64,000 nucleotides of DNA from Thinopyrum elongatum. Taxonomy: Eukaryota > Streptophyta > Magnoliopsida > Poales > Poaceae. Positions within the stretch are counted from its first letter, which is position 1. Every line of letters starts with the position of its first letter. The notes under the pieces were generated by a model. That model saw only the letters and a program-made list of their open reading frames with translations. It ran no database searches and was not told the origin of the DNA. Positions 53,301-63,060 of this stretch are shown here, one piece after another. The position numbers and the translations under genes were made by a program. The DNA lies in NCBI GenBank assembly GCA_011799875.1, contig CM022302.1, forward strand, positions 375,490,775 through 375,554,774, written 5' to 3'.

Positions 53301-54818
53301 CCAACAAGATTCGCAAGACAACGCAAGGCTAGACAGTCAACGTAGCTGTGTAGATGATGAGCACATCTCCTCTACTCCACCACCACAGGTGTTTGCTCTA
53401 ACTTGGCACTATTATATGTGGTTGCATGTTGCGTATGATGTCTAGCTTGTATTGCTTCCAACTTTGTTGAATTGCATCTGCTTACTTTACACATCATGCC
53501 TGTGAATATGACACATGTTCCTGTTTCTAGAACATACTATATCTGATCACACCATGTTCTTACATCAGACTACTGTTCCTGCATATCCCGCATCAGTCAC
53601 TTATGATGAGGCACCTTTAAGTCGCCACTGTGATATTGGTTGCGTCTTGCATATGATTTCTAGCATGTACTGCTTCTAATTTGTTGGAACGCCAGACAGT
53701 TTGAACTTGGCAGAGTGATATTGGTTGCATCTTTCGTATGGTGTCTAGCTTGTAGTGCTTCTAATTTGTTGAAATGCCTTCTGCTTAGTTACCACATCAT
53801 TGGTGTGAATATGTCACGCCGTCCTGTTTTTCGTACATATTCCATCCTCGTATCATGTGTTTGCCTTTCATCCGAGTAGTGTTCGTCAGTATCATGCATG
53901 AATGAGTTCTGAACAGCGAATTTTATTCCTTTTTCTTATCGGTTTGACTTCACAATGCAAAATCAATACAGCTGAAGGAAATTAGTAAGGCAGTGGATGA
54001 TGGTGGTCCTTCGGAGCAACTCAAACAGAGGGTCTCTACAGATTCTACTCCGCCATCCTCCCAACAAGATTCGCAAGACAACACAAGGCTGGACAGTCAA
54101 CGTAGCTGTGTAGATGATGAGCACATCTCCCCTACTCCACCATCACAGGTGCTTGCTCTAACTTGGAACTGTTATATGTGGTTGCATGTTCCGTATGATG
54201 TCTAGTTTGTATTGCTTCTAATTTTATTGAATTGCATCTGCGTAGCTTACAACTTATACCTGCAACAATCACTTACCCATAAGACACATTTAACTTGGGA
54301 GTGTGATGTAGGTTGCATCTTGCATTGTCTTCTAGCTTGTACTGCTTCTAATTTCTTGAAATGGCACTTACGACGAGACACTTTTTACCTGATAGAGTGA
54401 TATTGGTTGCATGTTCATATGGTGCCTAGCTTTCATTTCTTCTAATTTTGTTGAAATGCCTTCTACTTACTGTTTTTCATACATATTCCATCCTCCTATC
54501 GTACATGTGAATATGCAATGCTATCTTTTTTTTGTATATATTCCATCCTCCTATCATGCGCTTGCCTTACATCAAAGTAGTGTTCGTCTGTATCATGCAT
54601 CAACTAGTTATGCAGAGCTAATTTTATTCATCTTCTTGTGGTTTTGACTTCAGAAGGCAATATCAAAAAAGAGGAAGGAAAAGAGTAAGTTAGGGGATGT
54701 TGGTGGTCCTCCGGACCGACGCATACGGAGACTCTCTAGATTTTCCACTGCTACTGCTAATGCAGTTGAAGCCCCAAGTCTACATGATGAGTTCATCTCC
54801 CCTACTCCACCATCCCAG
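50378..54818 (+). repeat. Exon-duplication array in the CACTA TnpA-like gene (eight exon copies)
   Basis: Eight related exons end at the same donor, (c/a)cag/gtgcttgct: 50378-50455 (78 bp), 50726-50836 (111), 51380-51517 (138), 51788-51898 (111), 52478-52615 (138), 53197-53388 (192), 53957-54148 (192), 54657-54818 (162). Every length is a multiple of three and every junction is phase 0. Peptides share DSQ(D/E), RSS/SCV-DD and SPTPPSQ. Donor-to-donor spacing is 381, 681, 381, 717, 773, 760, 670 bp. Intron sequences repeat too (tggttgcatgttgcatatggtgtctagc; cttcctgtttttggtacatac). The encoded region is Ser/Thr/Pro-rich with Lys-Arg clusters. Some acceptors have decayed (AG to AT before 53197 and 53957). 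Confidence 0.7.
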
Positions 54819-55392
54819 GTGCTTGCTCTAAGTTGACAGTGTGATAATTGGTTTCATGTTGCATATGTTGTCAAGCCTGTATTTCTTCTATTTTGATTAA
54901 ATTGCACCTGCTGAGTTTATACGTTATACATGTGCATATGACATGCCTTTATGTGTCTAGAATACACTGCATCTATCTATCATACCTTGTTCTTACATCA
55001 AAGTACTGTTGTTGTGTATCCCGCATCAGTCACTCATGATTGGACGCTTTTAACATGGCAGTTTGATAGTGGTTGCATCTTGCATTGATTTCTAGGTTGT
55101 ACTGCTTCTAATTTTTCGAAATGCCACTTATGACAAGACACTTTTAACTTGGCAGAGTGATATTGGTTGCATCTTTTATATGGTGTCTAGCTTGCATTAC
55201 TTCTATTTTCTTGAAAATCCTTCTGCTTAGTTTACACATCGTAGCTGTGAATATGTCACGTCGTCCTTTTTCTCTTACATATTCCATCCTCATACAGTTG
55301 TCTTACATCAAAGTATTGCTTGTCTGTATCACGCACCAATGAGTTCTAAAGAGCGATTTTATTCTTTTGTGTTGTTGGTACGGCTTGACATG

Positions 55393-57657
55393 GCAAAGTC
55401 AAAAAAAAGAAAGGAAAAGAATATAGTAGGGAATGGTGTTACTCGTCGGGTGCAACGGAAAAGGATCTGCCCTCGAGATTCTGCTGATACTTATAGTGTA
55501 GTAGAAGGTCCAAGTCCACCGGCTAAATCTACAAACACAGTACCACCTGCTCCACCAGCTGCAGCATCCGCTTCAACTATACCGGCATCTCAATGAGTTA
55601 CTCGCTCGTTTGCTCCGCAACTGGCCAGTTCCCAAGTTGCCTTCACACCTAACACTACTTCTAAAGCACTACTGACACAAAGGACTTGGCAAGATCAGAT
55701 GAACCTCATGAGCATCAACACCAAGACGGTACCTGACCGAGTCAAGTTGCATGCTCCTTTATATGTACTCTCACGGTTTGATGTGCACTAACACTTTCCA
55801 TATTCGTTGTTGAACTAGCACCACGGCACAAGCGGAAACAAACATCAGGGATAATGCTTGACAGATTAACAAAATCTAAAGGAGGAAGAATGGAGATCCA
55901 TTTTGAGGCAGGTTTAAAAAGGCCACATGATGCTACAGAGCCAGCCAAATTAGTATCAGAGGCAGCCGTTGCCGTTAGGTGTCATGCACATATCCTCCCA
56001 ACGTGGATCCAGTACAGGAATGAGAAAGACGATACCCAGTTTAACACCTTCCGTGACCATTTATCCGTAAGTAATGTTATTCATCGCAATTTGTAATATT
56101 GTCTTGCTCTGTCCAATACTTTCTAGCTTCCTCGTAATAAGACTCACATTCTTTTTGCAGCAGATGAGGTTCAAGTTGGATCCGAAAGATGATGCAACTA
56201 AACAAGCATGCACTCATGTTTTTCAGTCTGCTCTGCGACAGTATCGGTATCACCTTAGAAAAACTCACTTTGAAGGCAAGGCTAACAATGAAATCGCCCA
56301 AACATCTCCAGTGGAATATATTACAGATGAAGACTGGACAGCCCTTGTTAAACACTGGTCTGATCCAAAGTATCAGGTTGGGTATATGTATTTGATCAGA
56401 TCACATATTGAACTTGTATTTACGTATGTGCCTTACAAGTGTATATTCTTATAGGCTAACTGTTTGAAGAACAAGACCAACCATTCTAAAGTGAAATTCC
56501 AACAGACAACAGGATCTCGTAGCTATATTGCACACTGCGAGGCTCTTGTAAATAGCTGCTAGTTCCTTCTTTTTTCTGTGCCATATTTTCATATCTATAT
56601 TGACTTGTTCCAAATACAGAGGAAAGCCCGTGCGGACCAAAAAGAACCTGAACCAAATGCAGTGCAAATCTTCAAGGATTGCCACACCAGCAAGATGAAG
56701 GGCATGAGTACACCAGTTCAAGCCGCTGTTGTAAGTCCTTACTCCTCTTGCCTTTGAACTGCTTGTTACTGTGACGTGTTCATTTAACTGCTTGGTTTGC
56801 AGCCAATGTCAGTTACTCTGTTCACTTTTATACACAGTTGTCTTAATGTATCATTTTACCTTACACGGTTTAAAAGAGATGAAGGATATTCTTTTGGTCT
56901 TGATCTGTAATCTAGTTGTGATGTTCACGTGCCCACACAATGATACAATAGCATGTTTGTTTTATATCTGTTTGCCCATGATATGAATGATGTCATACTA
57001 TGTTCATCCTACTTTAAACCATGTCTCTTTATCCTTAGATGCCAACGAATGTGAGGAAATAGACAATACAGTAGGCATGCTACATGGACATATGTTTCGA
57101 AAGTGATTTTATTATGTAGTTGGCACTACAATACATGCTAATGTATTACAGTAGTTCACCAAAATAAGTTATGTATAAACATGGAACCTACTTTGTTTGT
57201 TTTTGTCTCATTAGTAACTTATCTGGTACACTAATCTACAAGTTCAAACTTCCAGCAAGCTATGGAACAAATGATTGAACAGCCACAACTTCCTGAAGGT
57301 GACGAGGCTACCACAGGCACAATGTCACCTCTTGCTGCAGTGCGTCAGTATCTCTCCACTAACAGTGCAAAAAGCACCTTCCTGCGTAATTCTGGGTTGG
57401 TTGTCAAGGTAACCTCGTCCAAATCGCCTACTGAACAAAATCTTTCGGCTAGACAGAGTGATATATCTGTGCTCCAGACACAAGTCCAATCCCTAATGGA
57501 GGTCATTTCGGAAACAAGAATAGTGGTTGACAAATGTCGTCAAGATATGAATGGTTTTGAAACCAGACTATCAGACATTTGCTTTGTTGTTCAAGAGCAA
57601 TGGCGGAAAAGGGGAAGATCATGCTGCTCCATAAGATTCTATAGCCTGAAACATTAG
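55393..57657 (+). CDS. TnpA-like CACTA protein (Ptta/En/Spm, Transposase_24 type), 3' exons
   Basis: Exons: 55393 to about 55724, 55833-56066, 56161-56376, 56455-56547, 56620-56730, 57256-57657, all phase 0 with GT/AG borders. The domain spans exons 2-5: RYHLRKTHFEGKAN, DEDWTALVKHWSDPKYQ, then NCLKNKTNHSKVKFQ and TTGSRSYIAHCEAL, the pattern of plant Transposase_24 proteins. These are DNA-binding accessory proteins of CACTA elements that bind subterminal repeats. The last exon has a heptad-like region (DISVLQTQVQSLMEVISETR) that could form a coiled coil. The first listed exon has an in-frame TGA at 55594-55596 and a doubtful acceptor, so the gene may be dead or skip that exon. It is directly followed by the GGGCC repeat array. 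Confidence 0.65.
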
Positions 57658-57849
57658 CACTCAGGTCAAATGATCTGTGCTTCTATACATCTGATGGTGC
57701 TTTTATCTACAAGGACTGTAAACTTTATGCCAACAGGCCTTTTGTTGTATGGCTGGAATTTATTTTGTTGTGATACAGCATTTATCGTGCTGCCAAAGGC
57801 TGTAGAAATTACGACGCTATTTTTGTATAGTGTAGGTTTATCTTAGTAA

Positions 57850-58800
57850 TGTATTCGGCTGAAAGCTTCGTAGGAGCCCAACATGCCAACATTCGTCGGG
57901 CCCATTCCAATTGGGCTAAAAACGATTATGGGCCGTAATTTGCACGTAGCCCACTAAAAATATATGGGCCTAAATCAGCATAAGCTTTCATATTTTTGGT
58001 AGGCCTGTGCACACAGTGGGCCTTTAACAGGCCTAAACATAATTTGGGCCCTCAGTAACAATAGGCCGTTAACATGTGTAAATATCTCGAGCCCATAAAT
58101 AACATGGGCCTTTAATAGGCCAAAAGTAAGATTGGGCCCTGATTGTGCGAAATAACCCACTGGTCATTAGTAGGCCAAAATGTATCTCAGCTCGTGGTGG
58201 CCCATTTACAATGCGGATCGTTCACATGCCGAAATTCAGACAGGCAGTAAATGCGCCGACCTACTACACGGGCCTTTAACAGGCCGGAATTTCGGTCGGG
58301 CTTTATTAGTATCAGTTTTATATGGGCCGTTAATAGGCCCGATGTGATGTTGGGCCACATATGGCCCATGGATTTCGTTCGATGTTAATAGGCCAAAAAT
58401 CACAACAGGCAGGAAGTGGCCCGAATCTACAGTGGGCCTCTAACAGGCCGAATGTCAGACATGGCCGAATATGACCCAAATCCTTCACGGTCGTTTATGG
58501 GCCGAAAGTTTCAATGGCCAATAAATGGGCCCAAATGAAGCAGGACCTTTAACAGGCCGAAAACACACCGGGCCGTAATTCGGCCCAAATACTTAGCGGA
58601 CTGTTAACGGGCTAGAAGTGACCATGGGCCGCGATGATGACAAGTTTAGAATGGGCCGTTGACGGGCCGATTTGACACTAGCCGTACGGGCCTTAAGTGC
58701 GAATGGGCCATCTACAAGTAGGCCGTTAATGGGCCAGCCCGCTAATTTTGACTGAGCCAGCCTTTTTAACCTAAATGGGCCGCTGTTGGGCCTTGCCACG
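57850..58800. repeat. GGGCC-rich array, period about 55 bp
   Basis: More than 25 GGCC sites. The core gggcc(t/g)ttaa(c/t)aggcc, itself an imperfect palindrome, occurs near 58018, 58106, 58270, 58324, 58434, 58542, 58653 and 58720. Most gaps are near one, two or three times 55 bp. It lies between the TnpA-like gene and the right terminus, where CACTA elements keep subterminal protein-binding repeats. Confidence 0.7.
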
Positions 58801-59194
58801 TGTCGATGTACCATAGGCGCCTTCTGTCCATTGGCTGGATGACATCTGTCCAAACGTGGAGTTGACATGTGGTTCCTTCGGCCAATGAGAATTTTACACG
58901 TGGAAAATCGCCATTGGTCATTGCTGTTAACGGGTTATCGGATCCAAAACCGGACCCGATAGCTTAACGGCGACCTGTTACGGTGGATGCCACGTGTCGG
59001 TTACACTTGACGAAAGCGCTTCCATGATGCGCCATTTATCATCATGGAAGTGGACACTTCCATGATGATAATTTTGGTATTGTCATGGAACACTTCTATG
59101 ACAACACAGGTATGACTATCTTGATTCTGTCATAAAATCGTCGTGGATGTACATGCATGACAGAAAACGTGACCTACTGTGACAAACACGTATT
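58801..59194. repeat. Right subterminal region of C2
   Basis: It contains the perfect 13-bp palindrome catcatggaagtg/cacttccatgatg with a 2-bp centre (59040-59067). Repeated tgtcat/atgaca motifs (ttgtcatggaac, cttctatgacaac, tctgtcataaaa, gcatgacagaaaac) mirror the left subterminal region. Confidence 0.7.
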
Positions 59195-59222
59195 ATCACG
59201 GAAGTGTATTTTTTTTGTAGTG
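59195..59222 (-). repeat. Right terminal inverted repeat of CACTA C2
   Basis: atcacggaagtgta, eight T, gtagtg; the inverted partner of 33053-33080. The next bases, ttg (59223-59225), are the duplicated target. Confidence 0.9.
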
Positions 59223-59225
59223 TTG

Positions 59226-59693
59226 GGGCGCCCCCTTGGCTGCTCCTCCCTCCCCCCACCTATATATATGTGGGAGGGGGGTGCCTAGCACAACTACAAC
59301 AATTGCTTAGACGTGTGCGGCGCCCCCCTCCACCGTTCGGTCATATTTTCGTAGTGCTTAGGCGAAGCCTTGCGGAGATAGCTTCACCATCACCGTCACC
59401 ACGCCGTCGTGCTGCCGGAACTCATCCACTACCTCGCCATCTTGCTGGATTAAGAAGGCGGAGGACGTCACCGAGCTGAACGTGTGCTGAACGCGGAGGT
59501 GCCGTACGCTCGGTACTCGATCGGTTGGATCGCGAAGAAGTTGGACTACATCAACTGCGTTCCTAAACGCTTCCGCTTACGGTCTATGAGGGTACGTAGG
59601 CACACTCTCCCCTCTCGTTGCTATGCATCTCCATGGATAGATCTTGCGTGTGCGTTGATTTTTTTTTTGTTTTCCATGCAACGTTTCCCAACA
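59226..59693 (+). repeat. Copia 5' LTR, right part
   Basis: It continues the LTR broken at 33052: gggcgcccccttggctgctcc, a TATA-like ctatatatatg at 59261, the gcttaggcgaagccttgcg block common in BARE/Angela LTRs, and the end cccaaca. Confidence 0.85.
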
Positions 59694-59694
59694 A

Positions 59695-59707
59695 TGGTAT
59701 CAGAGCC
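59695..59707 (+). promoter_or_regulatory. Primer binding site (initiator tRNA-Met), Copia element
   Basis: tggtatcagagcc, one base after the LTR end, is the standard Copia primer site complementary to the initiator tRNA-Met 3' end. Confidence 0.9.
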
Positions 59708-60943
59708 AGATCTATGCGTAGATGATATGCACAAGTAGAACACAAAGAGTTGTGGGCGGTGATAGTCATACTGCTTACTACCAACATCTTATTTTGATTT
59801 AGCGGTATTGTGGGATGAAGCGGCCCGGACCAACCTTACATGTCCATGTACATGAGACCGGTTCCACCGATAGACATGCAACTTGTTTTGCATAAAGGTG
59901 GCTGGCGGGTGTCTGTTTCTCCTACTTTAGTTGAATCGAATTTGACTATGACCGGTCCTTGAAGAAGGTTAAAACAGCAAACTTGATGAATCACCATTGT
60001 GGTTTTTGCGTAGGTAAGTACGGTTCTTGCTAGAAGCCCGTAGCAGCCACGTAAAACTTGCAACAACAAAGTAGAGGACATCTAACTTGTTTTTGCAGGG
60101 CATGTTATGATGTGATATGGTCAAGATATGATGTGATATATATTGATGTATGAGATGATCATGTTTTGTAATATCGACAATCGGCAGGAGCCTTAGGGTT
60201 GTCTCTTTATTGTATGAAGTGCAAGCGCCATGTAATTGCTTTATTTTATCGCTATGCGTTAGCAATAGTTGGCGAGACGACCCCAACGCAATGATGGAGA
60301 TCAAGGTGTCGAGCCGGTGATGATGGAAATCATGACGATGCTTTGGAGATGGAGATCAAAAGCACAAGATGATGATGGCCATATCATGTCACATATTTTG
60401 ATTGCATGTGATGTTTATCCTTTATGCATCTTATTTTGCTTAGAACGGCTATAGCATTATAAGATGATCCCTTCACTAAATTTCAAGATAAAAGTGTTCT
60501 CCCCGAGTATGCACCATTGCCAAAGTTCATCGTTTCGAAGCACCTCGTGATGATCGGGTGTGATAGACTCTACATTCACATACAACGGGTGTAAGACACT
60601 TTTGCACATGCAGAATACTTGGGTTAAACTTGACGAGCCTAGCATGTACAGACATGGTCTCGGAACACTGGAGACTGAAAGGTCGAACGTGAGTCATATA
60701 GTAGATATGATTAACATAGAGATGTTCACCATTAAAGATTACCCCATCTCACATGATGATCGAACATGGGTTAGTTGATTTGGATCACGTATCACTTAGA
60801 TAACTTGAGGGATGTTTATTTAAGTGGGAGTTCATTAGTAATTTGATTAATTGAACTTAATTTATCATGAACTTAGTCTTATAGTTTTGCATATCTATGT
60901 TGTAGATCAATAGCTCGCGATATAGCTCCCCTATATTTTTGAT
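59708..60943 (+). other. Untranslated leader of the Copia element
   Basis: About 1.2 kb between primer site and gag. It has no ORF conserved with Copia proteins. Long leaders containing packaging and dimerisation signals are normal in BARE/Angela elements. Confidence 0.6.
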
Positions 60944-61790
60944 ATGTTCCTAGAGAAAACTAAGTTGAAAGATGATGGTAGCAATGATGCGGACTAGGTC
61001 CGTGATCTGAGGATTATCCTCATTGCTGCACAGAAGAATTATGTCCTTGATGCACCGTTAGGTGACAGACCTATTGCAGGAGCAGATGCAGGCGTTATGA
61101 ACATTTGGCAAGCTCGATGTGATGACTACTTAATAGTTTAGTGCGCCATGCTTTACGGCTTAGAACCGGGATTTCAAAAATGTTTTGAATGCCATGGAGC
61201 ATATGAGATGTTCCAAGAGCTGAAATTGGTATTTCAGACTTATGCCCGTGTTGAGAGGTATGAGACCTCTGACAAGTACTTTGCCTACAAGATGGAGGAG
61301 AATAGCTCAGCCAGTGAGCATGTACTCAGAATGTCTGGGTACTACAATCGCTTGAATCAAGTGGGAGTTAATCTTCTAGATAAGATAGTGATTGACAGAG
61401 TTCTCTAGTCACTATCACCAAGCTACTAGAACTTCGTGATGAACTACAATATGTAAGGGATGATGAAAACGATTCCCGAGCTCTTCGCAATGCTGAAATC
61501 GGCGAAGGTAGAAATCAAGAAAGAGCATCAAGTGTTGATGGTTAACAAGACCACTAGTTTTAAGAAAAAGGGCGAGGGAAAGAAAGGGAACTTCAAGAAG
61601 AATGGCAAGAAAGTTGTCGCTCCCATGAAGAAGCCCAAAGCTGGACCCAAGCCTGAAACTGAGCGCTTCTAATGCAAAGGAAATGGTCACCGGAAGCGGA
61701 ACTGCCCCAAATACTTGGCGGATGAGAAGGATGGCAAAGTAAACAAAAGTATATTGGATATACATGTTATTGATGTTTACCTTACTAGTG
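60944..61790 (+). pseudogene. Copia gag remnant
   Basis: ATG at 60944 (MFLEKTKLKD), then IILIAAQKNYVLDAPLGDRP, GAYEMFQELKLVFQTYARVE, SEHVLRMSGYYNRLNQVGV and a Lys-rich segment. The zinc knuckle reads CKGNGHRKRNC with its first cysteine codon turned into TAA (61670-61672). Stops near 60995, 61138 and 61406 and a frame change near 61455 break it. Gag would form the particle; it is inactive here. Confidence 0.8.
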
Positions 61791-62190
61791 TTCATAGTAG
61801 CACCTGGGTATTTGATACCGGTTCAGTTGCTAAGATTAGTAACTCGAAACATGAGTTGCAGAATAAACAAAGACTAGTTAAGTGCGAGGTGACGATGTGT
61901 GTTGGAAGTGATTCCAAGGTTGATACGATCACCATCGCACACTCCCTCTACCTTCGGGATTAGTGTTGAACCTAAATAAATGTTATTTGGTGTTTGCGTT
62001 GAGCATCAATATGATTAGATTATGTTTATTGCAATACAGCTATTCATTTAAGTTAGAGAATAATTGTTGTTCTGTTTACATGAATAAAACCTTCTATGGT
62101 CATACACCCAATGTGAATGGTTTATTGATTTTGATCATAGTGATACACATATTCATAATATTGATGCCAAAAGATGCAAAGTTGATAATG
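61791..62190 (+). pseudogene. Copia protease remnant
   Basis: STWVFDTGSVAKISNSKHEL near 61799-61858 includes the catalytic DTG of Copia aspartic proteases. The frame ends at 61961-61963. The following piece (NLNKCYLVFALS...) is in another frame, so the polyprotein is interrupted. Confidence 0.75.
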
Positions 62191-63060
62191 ATAGTGCAAC
62201 ATACTTGTGGCACTACCGTTTAGGTCATATTGGTGTAAAGCGCATGAAGAAACTCTATGCAGATGGACTTTTGGAGTCACTTGATTATGAATCATTTGAT
62301 ACTTGCGAACCATGCCTCATGGGCAAGATGACTAAAACTCCGTTCTCCGGAACAATGGAGCGAGCTAATGACTTATTGGAAATAATACATACTGATGTAT
62401 ACGGTCCAATGAGTGTTGAGGCACGCAACGGGTATCGTTATTTTCTAACCTTTACAGATGATTTGAGTAGGCATGGGTATATCTACTTGATGAAACACAA
62501 GCCTGAAACATTTGAAAAGTTCAAAGAATTTCAGAGTGATGTAGAGAATCATCGTAACAAGAAAATAAAGTTTCTACGATCTGATCACGGAGGCAAATAT
62601 TTGAGTTACGAGTTTGGCCTTCATTTAAGAAAATGTGGAATTGTTTCACAACTCATGCCACCTTGAACACCACATCGTAATGGTATGTCCAAACGTCGTA
62701 ACCGTACTTTATTAGATATGGTGTGTTCTATGATGTCTCTTACCAATTTGCCTTTATCATTTTGGGGTTATATGTTAAAGACAGCCGCATTCACGTTAGA
62801 TAGGGCACCATCTAAATCCGTTGAGATGACACCGTATGAACTATGGTTTGGCAAGAAACCTAAGCTGTCATTTCTTAAAAGTTTTGGGATGCAACGCTTA
62901 TGTCAAAAAGGGCTTTAGCCTGATAAGCTTGAACCCAAAGCGGAGAAGTGCATCTTCATAGGATACCCTAAAGAAGCTATTGGGTACACCTTCTACCACA
63001 GATCCGAAGGCAAGATCTTTGTTGCTAAGAATGGATCCTTTCTAGAGAAGGAGTTTCTCT
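62191..63060 (+). pseudogene. Copia integrase remnant
   Basis: The HHCC zinc site is readable (WHYRLGHIG ... CEPCLMGK), followed by the core with the first two acidic residues (HTDVYGPM and RSDHGG). The third catalytic residue, Glu in the usual NGVSERRN context, is Lys (MSKRRNRT, codon aaa at 62691-62693). A TGA at 62664-62666 precedes it. The downstream part reads ELWFGKKPKLSFLKSFGMQR and then changes frame. Integrase would insert element DNA; both lesions make it inactive. Confidence 0.8.

Larger units (their letters stand above)
33053..59222. mobile_element. CACTA DNA transposon C2, complete, 26.2 kb
   Basis: It begins CACTACAAAAAAAAG and ends in TTTTTTTTGTAGTG. The terminal 28 bp are inverted repeats with about three differences, and ttg is duplicated on both sides, the 3-bp duplication typical of CACTA elements. 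The Copia LTR reads through cleanly when C2 is removed. Content from left: subterminal motifs, minisatellites, a three-copy tandem unit, an F-box/FBD gene (minus), MITEs and a SINE, a TnpA-like gene with an exon array (plus), a GGGCC repeat array and the right subterminal region. No TNP2-type transposase is recognised, so it probably depended on a relative. Confidence 0.9.
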
